56,716 bases of DNA from Caulobacteraceae bacterium (GTDB taxonomy: Bacteria > Pseudomonadota > Alphaproteobacteria > Caulobacterales > Caulobacteraceae). The notes below the pieces were generated by a model. It saw nothing but the letters and a program-made list of their open reading frames with translations. It was not told the DNA's origin and made no database searches. This document shows positions 24,138-32,430 of this stretch, in pieces. A program made the translations under genes and the position numbers. How positions within the stretch are numbered: position 1 is the stretch's first letter; each line of letters begins with the position of its first letter. The DNA lies in NCBI GenBank assembly GCA_027489335.1, contig JAIXZX010000007.1, positions 1-56,716 of the forward strand, given 5' to 3'.

Positions 24138-24545
24138 TCAGAGCGCTCCCGTCATGGCCGCGATGATCCAGACCACCACGGTGGCCACGAGCGCGAAGGC
24201 CAGGGTCGCCACCGCGCCGGCGTTGGCGGCCGGCACCTTGAGCGCCAGGCCGGTGTCCCAGATCAGGTGCTGCACGCCCTTGGCCAGGTGGAAGAAGACC
24301 GCGAAGCTGAGGCCGAACAGGACCAGCTTGCCAAGCGGCGAGCCCAGCAGGCCCATATAGGTCGCATAGGCCTCAGGTCCGAAGGCGAGCGCGATGGTCC
24401 AGCCGGCCAGGATCAGGGTCCCACCATAGAGGGCGACGCCGGTGATCCGGTGCATGATCGAGGTGATGGCGGTGAGATGCCAGCGCCACACCTGAACGTG
24501 CGGCGAGGTGGGCCTGGCCCGGATGGTCTTCGAGACGTCCGACAT
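24138..24545 (-). CDS. sdhC: Succinate dehydrogenase cytochrome b556 subunit C
   Basis: A 135-residue membrane subunit of complex II. The signature SIMHRITGVALYGG at about 29-42 is the SdhC family box, and HLAKGVQHLIWD carries the conserved histidines. Three membrane segments are visible. I chose the ATG at 24545; a longer in-frame start at 24692 would run into the shared promoter region. It is the first gene of sdhCDAB and divergent from a LysR-type regulator 186 bases away. Confidence 0.95.
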   Translation of the reverse strand: MSDVSKTIRARPTSPHVQVWRWHLTAITSIMHRITGVALYGGTLILAGWTIALAFGPEAYATYMGLLGSPLGKLVLFGLSFAVFFHLAKGVQHLIWDTGLALKVPAANAGAVATLAFALVATVVVWIIAAMTGAL

Positions 24546-24651
24546 CGGTTCTACAGCCGCTCCCTGTTGCCCTGCGAATGCCTGGCCGCTTTTAAGCCGC
24601 CATCTGGGGGTGTCAACGAAGGCCCCACACGGAGACGCAGCCGCCGCCCTT

Positions 24652-24673
24652 CGCAGATCGGCGAACATCTGCG
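24652..24673. promoter_or_regulatory. Inverted repeat between sdhC and the LysR gene
   Basis: A perfect 7-bp inverted repeat, CGCAGAT and ATCTGCG, separated by 8 bases, in the 186-base divergent region. It lies 58 bases before the LysR-gene start and about 107 bases upstream of sdhC. An interrupted dyad next to a LysR gene suggests an autoregulatory site. Confidence 0.45.
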
Positions 24674-24731
24674 GTTTCCAACTCCCGGGCAATGCGTCTT
24701 TGTTGTAGGCTTCCTTCGCGGGAGGCGAAGG

Positions 24732-25613
24732 ATGAGGTTTGACCTGATCGATCTGCGGCTGTTCTGCGACGTGGTCGAGGCCGGCTCGATCACCCGCGGC
24801 GCCGAACGCGCGGCCCTGGCCCTGGCGGCCGCTTCGACCCGGATCCGCGCCATGGAACAGTCTCTGGGGGCTTCCCTCCTGACCCGTTCGCGCCAGGGGG
24901 TGACGCCGACGCCCGCCGGCGTCTTGTTACTCAAGCACGCCCGCGCCCTGCTGGAGCAGAGCGCACGGATGCAGGACGAGCTCGGCGTCATGGCCGAGAG
25001 CGGCGCGGCCGAGGTCCGGGTCCTGGCCAACACCAATGCGCTCACCGAATTCCTGCCCGAGGCCCTGTCCTCCTTCCTGGCCGACCATCCGCAGGTGAGC
25101 GTCGACCTGGAGGAGCGCCTGTCGGACGAGATCGTCGGCCTGGTGGCCGAAGGGGCCGCCGATGTTGGCATCGTCGCAGGCACGGTGGATGTGGGCGCCC
25201 TGGAGACCTTCGCCTTTCGCACAGACCGGTTCGTCGTCGTGACCGCCCCCGACCACCCCCTGGCCCAGAACATCAGCGCCGCCTTCGCCCAGGTGCTGGA
25301 CTACGACCTGGTGGGCCTGGACCGGGCGAGCTCCCTGCAGCGCTTCCTGGCCGCCCGGGCCGGCCGCGAGGGTCGGCGCCTGCGCCTGCGGGTGCAGCTG
25401 CGCAGCTTCGATGCGGTCTGCCGGCTGGTGGAGTGCGGCGTCGGCGTGGGCGTGGTGCCGGAGACCACCGCGGCGCGGGCGGTCTGCACCATGAATCTGG
25501 CCATCGTGGCCCTCACCGACGACTGGGCGGTCCGGGAGCTGAAGATCTGCGTCCGCAGCCTCGATGAGCTGCGCCCCATCGCCCGCCAGTTGGTCGAGAG
25601 CCTCCGGGCCTGA
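24732..25613 (+). CDS. LysR family transcriptional regulator
   Basis: A 293-residue LysR-type regulator. The N-terminal winged helix-turn-helix covers about residues 1-62 (DLRLFCDVVEAGSITRGAER, then a recognition-helix region ending LLTRSRQGVTPTPAG). The C-terminal effector-binding domain begins near residue 90. The ATG at 24732 follows GGAGGCGAAGG. It is divergent from sdhC, so succinate dehydrogenase or carbon metabolism control is possible, but LysR effectors cannot be read from sequence. The downstream convergent gap carries a double-hairpin repeat. Confidence 0.93.
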   Translation: MRFDLIDLRLFCDVVEAGSITRGAERAALALAAASTRIRAMEQSLGASLLTRSRQGVTPTPAGVLLLKHARALLEQSARMQDELGVMAESGAAEVRVLANTNALTEFLPEALSSFLADHPQVSVDLEERLSDEIVGLVAEGAADVGIVAGTVDVGALETFAFRTDRFVVVTAPDHPLAQNISAAFAQVLDYDLVGLDRASSLQRFLAARAGREGRRLRLRVQLRSFDAVCRLVECGVGVGVVPETTAARAVCTMNLAIVALTDDWAVRELKICVRSLDELRPIARQLVESLRA

Positions 25614-25633
25614 ACGCGCGCCGCTCTCTCCCT

Positions 25634-25722
25634 CCGTCATCCTGGGCCCTGTGCCCAGGATCCCTCGCGCCGCTTGCGCCTGCCCTCGACAGGGATGCTC
25701 GGCACAAGGCCGAGCATGACGG
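25634..25722. repeat. REP-like double-hairpin intergenic repeat
   Basis: Outer inverted ends CCGTCAT (25634) and ATGACGG (25716-25722) enclose two smaller hairpins: CCTGGGC/GCCCAGG at 25641-25659 and GCTCGGC/GCCGAGC at 25697-25715, each with a 5-base loop. This layout is typical of dispersed palindromic intergenic repeats in alphaproteobacteria. It sits between two convergent genes and may also act as a terminator or mRNA stabiliser. Confidence 0.75.
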
Positions 25723-25737
25723 GTGTAGGGGTGGCCC

Positions 25738-26853
25738 CTAGCCCCGCTCAGTGAGCCAGTCGGCGGAGCGCATCTCCTGCAGGCGCGAGGCGGTGCGTTC
25801 GAACTCGAAGGCGCCGTCGCCCTCCGGATAGAGTTTGGCGGGTTCGGCCTCGGCCAGCACGATCAGCTTGGCGCGAGCCTCGTAGAGGGCATCGATCAGG
25901 GTGACGAAGCGCCTGGCCTCCTCCCGCCTGGCCGGGGTCAGTCGCGGCACGCGCTCCAGGAAGACGGTGTGGAAGCGCTCGGCCAGAGCCAGATAGTCGT
26001 TAGGACCGAGCGCCACGCCGCACAGACTGGCGAAGCTCGCCCGCAGCAGGCCGCCGGTGGCGTGCGGCAGATGGATCTTGCGGCCCAGAACCTCAAGGGT
26101 CTCCCCGAGCTCCTCATCGCCGTCGAGCATCTCACGCCAGAGGGCGTCGTAGGTTCGCACATTGTCGGGGTCGATCGGCGAGAACCAGACGCCGGCGGCC
26201 CGCAGCCGGTCGAGGCGATAGTCATGCTCGCCAGCCACCGAAACCACCTCGGTCTTGGCCTTCAGCAGGTCGATGAAGGGCAGGAAGAGTTGGCGGTTGA
26301 TGCCGTTCTTGTAGAGGGCGTCCGGTACGCGGTTGGAGGTGGCCACCAGGGTCACGCCCCGGTCGAACAGGGCGGTGAACAGCCGGCCGAGGATCATGGC
26401 GTCGGCGATGTCGGTGACCTGGAACTCGTCGAAGCAGAGCAGCCGCGCCTCGGCGGCGACCACATCGGCCACCGGCGGGATGGGGTCGTCGCCCCGATGC
26501 TGACCGAACCTCGCCTTGCGGGCGGCGGCGTCCCCCTTGCGCCAGGCGTCGATGAGCCGGTGAACCTCGCCCATGAAGACATGGAAATGGACCCGGCGCT
26601 TCTTGGCCACGGGCGCGGTCTCGTAGAACAGATCCATCAGCATGGACTTGCCCCGGCCTACCGGCCCCCAGAGATAGACGCCCGTCTGACTCTGGGGCTT
26701 TCGCAGCCGCCCGAACAGGCCGCCGGGCTCGCTGGCGGCGAGATCGGCCTCCAGGCGCGCCAGGGCCGGCAGGGCCGCGGCCTGGGCCGGATCGGGTCGG
26801 ATGTCGCCACGCTCCAGGCGGTCGCGGTAGGCGGCTTCGAGGGCGGATGTCAT
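25738..26853 (-). CDS. zapE: Cell division ATPase ZapE / AFG1 family
   Basis: A 371-residue AAA-type ATPase of the AFG1/ZapE family; in E. coli it associates with the division ring. The Walker A motif GPVGRGKSMLMDLFYE lies at 63-78, with Walker B in LLCFDEFQVTDIADA and a sensor region TLVATSNRVPDALYKNG. The family segment RRVHFHVFMGEVH follows Walker A. The length is normal. It stands alone, with a palindromic repeat upstream and the REP-like element downstream. Confidence 0.93.
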   Translation of the reverse strand: MTSALEAAYRDRLERGDIRPDPAQAAALPALARLEADLAASEPGGLFGRLRKPQSQTGVYLWGPVGRGKSMLMDLFYETAPVAKKRRVHFHVFMGEVHRLIDAWRKGDAAARKARFGQHRGDDPIPPVADVVAAEARLLCFDEFQVTDIADAMILGRLFTALFDRGVTLVATSNRVPDALYKNGINRQLFLPFIDLLKAKTEVVSVAGEHDYRLDRLRAAGVWFSPIDPDNVRTYDALWREMLDGDEELGETLEVLGRKIHLPHATGGLLRASFASLCGVALGPNDYLALAERFHTVFLERVPRLTPARREEARRFVTLIDALYEARAKLIVLAEAEPAKLYPEGDGAFEFERTASRLQEMRSADWLTERG

Positions 26854-26872
26854 GCCACGCCCCCTAGAGCAT

Positions 26873-26903
26873 GATGCGATCAGACGAAACGTCCGATCGC
26901 GTC
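26873..26903. repeat. Palindromic intergenic element
   Basis: GATGCGATCAGACG and CGTCCGATCGCGTC are inverted copies (12 of 14 positions pair) around an AAA loop. The surrounding word AGAGCATGATGCGATC resembles a dispersed alphaproteobacterial intergenic palindrome. It lies just after the stop of the thioredoxin-like gene and upstream of zapE. Confidence 0.6.
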
Positions 26904-26921
26904 ACGGCCGAAATCAAAAGG

Positions 26922-27650
26922 TCAGATCGCCGCGGGGTCGTCGGCCGCCGCCGGGACAGGCGACGGGACGCCGTCTTCTTCGCCCGCGGGCACTAGCGGC
27001 GTCTCGCTCTTGGCGGGCAGGCCCAGGTCCTCGCGCAGGTAGCGATAGGTTTCCCGCCGCTCGCAGGCGCAGGCCTTCATCTGGCCTTCCTGGTCCCACC
27101 AGACCAGCAGCGGATAGGCGAAGTCGACGCCATTGTCCTTCAGCAGCGGGATCAGCTCGTCGACCATGTTGCGGCCGGCCTCAACGACGGCGGTGCGGGC
27201 GGTGTCGCCGTCGGCGGGCGGGATGCCCGGCGCGGTCCAGGCCGAGACCGGGACGCTGACCCAGCGTTCGAACAGGCTCCAGTCGCGGTTGAGCCACAGC
27301 TCGGCCACGGTGGCCCGCTCGGCGGGGGTGGAGCGCTCCAGCCCGTTGACCTCCCGCCGGGCGACCTCGATCACCCGTGTGTCGACGCCTGCCGCATGCA
27401 GGTCGGGAAACTGCTCGGCCTTGAACCGCAGGCAGTCCGGGCAGCTGCGGAACGAGACCATGTAGATGGCCCGGCCCTCGATGCCGGGAGAAACCCAGCC
27501 AGAGCCTTCCAGCAGGCGGGCGATCTCAGCCTGGTTCTTGGTCACGGTGGCGGGCCTCCAGCGCAGTTCGAAGTTCCAATAGGCGAAGGCGCCCGCGCCG
27601 GCCACCACCAGGGCAAGGGCCAGGATGGCCCAGAGGCGGAAGTTCTTCAT
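26922..27650 (-). CDS. Membrane-anchored thioredoxin-like protein with CPDC motif
   Basis: A 242-residue protein with an N-terminal membrane anchor (about residues 5-25) and a periplasmic part. The segment AIYMVSFRSCPDCLRFKAEQ around residues 61-80 has a redox CxxC (Cys70, Cys73) placed as in DsbG/thioredoxin-fold proteins. The C-terminal part has a second Cys pair (KACACERR) and a Pro/Ala-rich tail. The ATG at 27650 has GGAG 9 bases upstream; an in-frame TTG at 27668 is less likely. A disulfide or reductase role is inferred from the motif; the exact family was not recognised. Confidence 0.65.
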   Translation of the reverse strand: MKNFRLWAILALALVVAGAGAFAYWNFELRWRPATVTKNQAEIARLLEGSGWVSPGIEGRAIYMVSFRSCPDCLRFKAEQFPDLHAAGVDTRVIEVARREVNGLERSTPAERATVAELWLNRDWSLFERWVSVPVSAWTAPGIPPADGDTARTAVVEAGRNMVDELIPLLKDNGVDFAYPLLVWWDQEGQMKACACERRETYRYLREDLGLPAKSETPLVPAGEEDGVPSPVPAAADDPAAI

Positions 27651-27709
27651 GCGCGCGCGCTCCTGCAATTCTGGCCCAGATGGGCCGGACGTCGTCTGAG
27701 TTTCAGTGT

Positions 27710-29221
27710 CTACTTCATCGTCGGGATGACGAAAGCCTGATCGCTCGCCTCGCCCTCGGGCCAGCGAGCCGTGACCGTCTTGACCTTCGTATAGAAGCGC
27801 ACCCCCTCCATCCCGTGCTGGTTGGCGTCGCCAAAGGCGCTGCGCTTCCAGCCACCGAAGCTGTGATAGGCCACTGGCACCGGGATCGGCACATTGATCC
27901 CCACCATGCCGACATTGACGCGGGAGGCGAACTCCCGGGCGGCCCGGCCGTTCCGGGTGAAGATGGCCACGCCGTTGCCGTAGGCGTGCTGCGAGGGCAG
28001 GGCGAGGGCCTCTTCGAAGGTCTCGACCCGCGCGATCTGCAGGACGGGGCCGAAGATCTCGTCCTGGTAGGACTTCATGGCCGGCTTCACATGGTCGAAC
28101 AGGGTCGGGCCGATGAAGAAGCCCTTCTCATGGCCCTGAAGGGAAAAGCCGCGGCCATCAGCCACCAGCTCGGCGCCCTCATCGACCCCCATCTGGATGT
28201 AGTCGGTGATCCTCTGGCGATGGGCGGCGCTGACCACCGGGCCATACTGGGCGGCGGGGTCAGAGGAGACGCCGATCTTGAGCGTCTCGATCTTGGCGAC
28301 CATCAGCTCGCGGAAAGCCTCGGCGGTGCGGGCGCCTACGGGGACCGCCACCGGCAGGGCCATGCAGCGCTCGCCCGCTGAGCCGAAGGCGGCGCCGAGA
28401 ATGTCGTTCGCCGCCGCCTCTAGGTCAGCGTCCGGCAGGAGAATCCCATGGTTCTTGGCCCCGCCCATGGCCTGCACCCGTTTCCCGTGGGCCGCGCCGG
28501 TCGCATAGACATACTGGGCGATGTCCGAAGAGCCGACGAAGCTGACCGCGGCGATGTCCGGATGGATCAGGATGGCGTCGACGCAGACCTTGTCGCCGTG
28601 GACCACGTTCAGCACGCCGGCCACATCGACGCCGGACTCGGCGCCGGCCTCCATGAACAGTTCGGCGAGCCTCACCGGCACGCTGGGGTCCTTCTCCGAG
28701 GGCTTGAGGATAAAGGCGTTGCCCACCGCGACGGCCACCCCGAACATCCACATCGGGATCATGGCCGGGAAGTTGAACGGGGTGATGCCGGCGGCCACGC
28801 CCAGGGGCTGGCGCATGGAATAGACGTCGATGCCCGGGCCGGCGCCCTCGGTATATTCGCCCTTGAGCGCATGGGGGATTCCACAGGCGAATTCGATCAC
28901 CTCGAGGCCGCGCTGGATGTCGCCCTTAGAGTCGGCGATCACCTTGCCGTGCTCAGAGGACAGGAGGGCGGCCAGCTCGTCCATCCGCGCCTCCACCAGG
29001 CGCTTGAAGGCGAACATGACCCGCGCCCGGCGCTGGGGATTGACCGCAGCCCAGGCCGGCTGGGCGGCCAGGGCTGCCTGGACGGCTGCGTCCAGCTCAA
29101 CGGCCGAGGCCAGGGCGACGCGGGCCTGAACCTCCCCAAGATTGGGGTCAAAAACCTCAGAGTGGCGGCCCGAGGTTCCGGCGACCGCGCGGCCGGCGAT
29201 GAAGTGGCTGATCTCACGCAT
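27710..29221 (-). CDS. mmsA: CoA-acylating methylmalonate-semialdehyde dehydrogenase
   Basis: A 503-residue aldehyde dehydrogenase converting (methyl)malonate semialdehyde to propionyl- or acetyl-CoA in valine, thymine and inositol breakdown. The catalytic cysteine is in GSAGERCMALPVAV, typical of the MmsA branch. The N-terminal HFIAGRAVAGTSGRHSEVFD and the C-terminal GMVGINVPIPVPVAYHSFGG are also characteristic. The next valine-catabolic genes are not adjacent, so the gene stands alone here. The short gap upstream to the acyltransferase gene is a divergent promoter region of 78 bases. Confidence 0.93.
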   Translation of the reverse strand: MREISHFIAGRAVAGTSGRHSEVFDPNLGEVQARVALASAVELDAAVQAALAAQPAWAAVNPQRRARVMFAFKRLVEARMDELAALLSSEHGKVIADSKGDIQRGLEVIEFACGIPHALKGEYTEGAGPGIDVYSMRQPLGVAAGITPFNFPAMIPMWMFGVAVAVGNAFILKPSEKDPSVPVRLAELFMEAGAESGVDVAGVLNVVHGDKVCVDAILIHPDIAAVSFVGSSDIAQYVYATGAAHGKRVQAMGGAKNHGILLPDADLEAAANDILGAAFGSAGERCMALPVAVPVGARTAEAFRELMVAKIETLKIGVSSDPAAQYGPVVSAAHRQRITDYIQMGVDEGAELVADGRGFSLQGHEKGFFIGPTLFDHVKPAMKSYQDEIFGPVLQIARVETFEEALALPSQHAYGNGVAIFTRNGRAAREFASRVNVGMVGINVPIPVPVAYHSFGGWKRSAFGDANQHGMEGVRFYTKVKTVTARWPEGEASDQAFVIPTMK

Positions 29222-29299
29222 GGGCGGAAGCTTAGGCCGGGCCTGCGCCTACGCCTAGCGCTTGCCCAAATTGCAGGCTCAGGCGCATTCTGGACGGCC

Positions 29300-30175
29300 A
29301 TGAGCGTCGCGTCGTCCACTGACATCCTGCGTCCCGCCCGGCGGCGTCACGACCACATCGTGGACGTGCTCATCGCCGAGCGCGCCCCGGCCCTGAGCCG
29401 CCACCCCACGTGGCCGGTCTTGAGGCCTCTGCTTTATGGCCTGCTCGACTATGACAAGGCCCGGCGTATGGCCGACGCCATCGCCCCCCTGCCCGGCCGC
29501 GAAGCCCTGGAACAGGTATCGGCCCTGCTGGACGTCAGGCTGACCGTGAATGGCCTCGACCGCCTGCCGAAACAGGGACGGGTGGTGGTGATCGCCAACC
29601 ATCCCACAGGCATCGCTGACGGTGTTGCGGTCTATGACGCCTTCAAGGCCCACCGGCCGGACCTCTGCTTCTACGCCAATTCCGACGCCCACCGGGTGGC
29701 GGCCGGCTTCTCCGACGTGCTGATTCCCGTGGAATGGGTGGAGGAGAAACGCACCCGCGAGCGCACCCGCCTGACCCTGCAGCGCACCCGTGAGGCCATG
29801 GAGGCCGAACGCGCCCTGGTGATCTTTCCCTCCGGGCGGCTGGCCCGGCGGCAGCCCGACGGTCTGCTGGCCGATCCGCCGTGGATGAGCAGCGCCGTCT
29901 CCATCGCCCGCAAGTATGAGGCGCCGGTCGTGCCGCTGCATGTGACCGGCCCCTGGTCGACCCTGTTTCACCTGTTCAACAGGTTTTCTGCCGAACTACG
30001 GGACATCACCCTTTTCCACGAGCTGCTGAACAAGCGGGGCGGCCAGTATGGTCTCACCCTGGGCCCCACCGTGCCGCCCGAGGCCCTGGCTGGCGACCCA
30101 CAGGCCGCCACCGAGGCCCTGAAGACCTATGTGGAGCGGGTGCTGCCCGCCGAGCCGGACCGGCCCTTCGCATGA
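29300..30175 (+). CDS. PlsC-like glycerophosphate/lysophospholipid acyltransferase family protein
   Basis: A 291-residue acyltransferase. The catalytic box is NHPTGIAD (His101, Asp107; HX5D rather than the usual HX4D), followed by a substrate box FPSGRLAR in place of FPEG. No strong membrane helix was seen, so it is probably peripheral. The product is likely a phospholipid or ornithine-lipid-type acyl transfer, but the substrate cannot be fixed. The start at 29300 is the first ATG after the divergent mmsA start. Its stop overlaps the tsaE start (ATGA), opening an operon that runs to addA. Confidence 0.78.
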   Translation: MSVASSTDILRPARRRHDHIVDVLIAERAPALSRHPTWPVLRPLLYGLLDYDKARRMADAIAPLPGREALEQVSALLDVRLTVNGLDRLPKQGRVVVIANHPTGIADGVAVYDAFKAHRPDLCFYANSDAHRVAAGFSDVLIPVEWVEEKRTRERTRLTLQRTREAMEAERALVIFPSGRLARRQPDGLLADPPWMSSAVSIARKYEAPVVPLHVTGPWSTLFHLFNRFSAELRDITLFHELLNKRGGQYGLTLGPTVPPEALAGDPQAATEALKTYVERVLPAEPDRPFA

Positions 30176-30633
30176 GGCTGACGCTCGATGGGGACCTGCG
30201 CCTGGATGATGAGGCGGCCACCGCACGCCTGGGCGCGGCCCTGGCCGACGTGATCGGCCCAGGCGAAGCCATCTGCCTCACCGGCCCTCTGGGCGCCGGC
30301 AAGTCGACCCTGGCCCGGGCGCTGATCCGGGCGCGGACGACACCGGACGAGGACGTGCCCAGCCCGACCTTCACGCTCGTGCAGTTCTATGAGGGGGATG
30401 GCCTGACCCTGGCCCATTTCGACCTCTATCGGCTGACCAGCCCCGATGAGGCCTATGAGATCGGCCTGGACGAGGCCCTGGAGGACGGGGCTGTAATCAT
30501 TGAATGGCCCCAGCGCCTGGAGGGTCGCCTTCCCCCCCATCGCTTGGATATAGACATCGAACTGGACGGGGCGGCGCGCCGGGCGCGGCTGACGCCCCAT
30601 GGCGCCTGGGAAGGACGTGCGATTGAGTTCTGA
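30172..30633 (+). CDS. tsaE: tRNA threonylcarbamoyladenosine biosynthesis ATPase TsaE
   Basis: A 153-residue ATPase of the TsaB-TsaD-TsaE complex that forms t6A37 in ANN-decoding tRNAs. The P-loop GPLGAGKSTLARALI lies near residue 40, followed by the family blocks VPSPTFTLVQFYEG and HFDLYRLTSPDEAYEIGLDE. Its ATGA start overlaps the acyltransferase stop, and its 3' end overlaps the next gene. The tsaE-amgK-murU order is conserved in several proteobacteria. Confidence 0.95.
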   Translation: MRLTLDGDLRLDDEAATARLGAALADVIGPGEAICLTGPLGAGKSTLARALIRARTTPDEDVPSPTFTLVQFYEGDGLTLAHFDLYRLTSPDEAYEIGLDEALEDGAVIIEWPQRLEGRLPPHRLDIDIELDGAARRARLTPHGAWEGRAIEF

Positions 30634-31711
30634 CCGTGAGGGCCTGAAGGCCGACTTCCTGCGCCGCCATGGCCTGGCCGACGCCGAGCGAATCCCGCTC
30701 GCCGGCGACGCCTCGACGCGGCGCTATGAGCGGCTGTCGCGTCCAGGCAAGGCGACCCTGATCTTCATGGACCAGCCGCCGGTAGAGACCGCGCCCTGTC
30801 CCCCCGACGCCACCCCCGACCAGCGCCGGATGGCGGGCTACAACGCCATGGCGAGGCTCGCGGCCGGACGGGTGGACGCCTTCGTGGCCACCGCCGGCTG
30901 GCTGCGCGGCCAGGGCCTGTCGGCGCCGGAGATCGTCGCCCATGAGGCGGGCGAAGGCCTGGCGGTGCTGGAAGACCTGGGCGACGACCTCTATGCCCGG
31001 CTGATCGAGTCTGGAACCGACGAGTCCCCGCTCTATGAGGCGGCCGTCGAGGTTCTGGCGCGGCTGCATGAGGCGACCCCGCCGGCGGTGCTGGAGGCGC
31101 AAGGCGCCGCCTGGCCCTTCCTGACCTATGACGACCTGGCCCTGCGCACCGGCGGCGACATGTTCCTGGAATGGTGGCCGAAGTTCTCGGGCCTCGCGCC
31201 GTTCCCGGCAGACGCCCAGGCGGAGTGGGAGGCGCTCTGGGCGCCGATCCGCCTCCGGGCCGAGGCCGGCGCCAGCGTCTTCTGTCATCGGGACTATCAC
31301 GCCGAAAACCTCATCTGGCTGCCAGGCCGCAAGGGCGTGGCCCGGGTCGGGCTGCTGGATTTCCAGGACGCCGTGCGAGCCCACCCGGCCTGGGACTTTT
31401 CCATGCTGCTGCACGACGCCCGACGCGACGTCTCGCCCGAGCGCGAGGCCGCGGCGCTGGCCCGCTATCTGGAAATCCGCAGTGACATCGACGCTGAGGC
31501 CTTCCGCGCCGACTACCACGCGCTCGGCGCCCTGAACTCGGCCCGCATCCTCTTCATCTTCGCCCGGCAGGTGGCGGGCTTCGGCAAGCCGCGCTACGAG
31601 GCCTTCATGCCCCGCACCTGGCGCTATCTCGAACGTTGCCTGGCCGATCCCGAGCTTGCGCCGATCAAGGCCTGGTTCGACGCCCACGTGCCCCGTGAGG
31701 CCCGCCGGTGA
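30599..31711 (+). CDS. amgK: N-acetylmuramate/N-acetylglucosamine anomeric kinase
   Basis: A kinase of the aminoglycoside phosphotransferase fold that phosphorylates MurNAc or GlcNAc at C1 for cell-wall recycling. The catalytic loop is HRDYHAENLIW, and the metal motif DFQDAVRAHPAWDF follows. The next gene encodes the MurU nucleotidyltransferase, the known partner. The ATG at 30599 overlaps tsaE by 35 bases; GAAGGA lies nearer to an in-frame TTG at 30623, so the true start may be there. The assignment rests on family features plus the amgK-murU pairing. Confidence 0.85.
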   Translation: MAPGKDVRLSSDREGLKADFLRRHGLADAERIPLAGDASTRRYERLSRPGKATLIFMDQPPVETAPCPPDATPDQRRMAGYNAMARLAAGRVDAFVATAGWLRGQGLSAPEIVAHEAGEGLAVLEDLGDDLYARLIESGTDESPLYEAAVEVLARLHEATPPAVLEAQGAAWPFLTYDDLALRTGGDMFLEWWPKFSGLAPFPADAQAEWEALWAPIRLRAEAGASVFCHRDYHAENLIWLPGRKGVARVGLLDFQDAVRAHPAWDFSMLLHDARRDVSPEREAAALARYLEIRSDIDAEAFRADYHALGALNSARILFIFARQVAGFGKPRYEAFMPRTWRYLERCLADPELAPIKAWFDAHVPREARR

Positions 31712-32430
31712 GCGCCGGTCAGTTTCCCAAGACCGCCATGGTGATGGCGGCGGGCCTGGGCACGCGCCTGCGCCCGCTGACCGACCACAGGCCCAAGCCC
31801 CTGGTGGAGGTGGCTGGCCGCGCCCTGGTGGATCACGTGCTCGATCGCCTGGTTGAGGCCGGGGTCGAGACCGCCGTGGTCAATGTCCATCACTTCGCCG
31901 ACCAGATGGTCGCCCACCTGGCCCGGCGGGACGACATCCGCATCAAGATCAGCGACGAGCGCGCCGCCCTGCTGGATTCCGGCGGCGGCATCGCCCATGC
32001 CCGGCGCCTGCTCGGGGAAGAGCCGATCCTGGTGGCCAATATCGACTCCCTCTGGACCGGCGGAGAGACCCCGCCGCTGCAGACCATGGCGCAGGCCTGG
32101 GATCCGGAGATCATGGACGTCCTGCTGCTGCTGGTCCCCCGGGGCCAGGGGTTGGGCTTCGAAGGGCCGCAGGGCTTCTTCCGCGATGAGGCCGGCCGCC
32201 TCACCCATTCGGCCGAACCGGAACCGCCGACCCCCTTCGCCAATGTCGGCTTCCAGATCATCAAGCCGCAGATCCTGGACGGCGTGCGCGAGGACGTCTT
32301 CTCCATCGTGCCGATCTGGCGACGCCTGGCCGAGCAGGGCCGCCTGCACGGGGCGGTGATGGACGCCTTCTGGATGCATGTGGGCGACCCGGCCGCCCGG
32401 GAGGCCGCCGAAGCCAAGCTGGCGACGTGA
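31708..32430 (+). CDS. murU: N-acetylmuramate alpha-1-phosphate uridylyltransferase
   Basis: A 240-residue nucleotidyltransferase forming UDP-MurNAc from MurNAc-1-phosphate, bypassing de novo synthesis from UDP-GlcNAc. The signature MAAGLGTRLRPLTDHRPKPL at residues 13-32 binds the nucleotide. HVGDPAAREAAEAK closes the protein. Its ATGA start overlaps amgK and its stop overlaps the addB start. General sugar-1-phosphate nucleotidyltransferases look alike; the amgK neighbour decides the call. Confidence 0.85.
   Translation: MSAGQFPKTAMVMAAGLGTRLRPLTDHRPKPLVEVAGRALVDHVLDRLVEAGVETAVVNVHHFADQMVAHLARRDDIRIKISDERAALLDSGGGIAHARRLLGEEPILVANIDSLWTGGETPPLQTMAQAWDPEIMDVLLLLVPRGQGLGFEGPQGFFRDEAGRLTHSAEPEPPTPFANVGFQIIKPQILDGVREDVFSIVPIWRRLAEQGRLHGAVMDAFWMHVGDPAAREAAEAKLAT

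Noticed and set aside
24900..24925. Word similar to the 14-bp palindrome inside the LysR gene
   Set aside because: It lies in coding sequence, the half sites are not at the right spacing, and it has no promoter context.
28448..29299. Extension of the acyltransferase frame into mmsA
   Set aside because: The upstream part is antisense to mmsA and unlike acyltransferases; the ATG at 29300 fits the intergenic gap.
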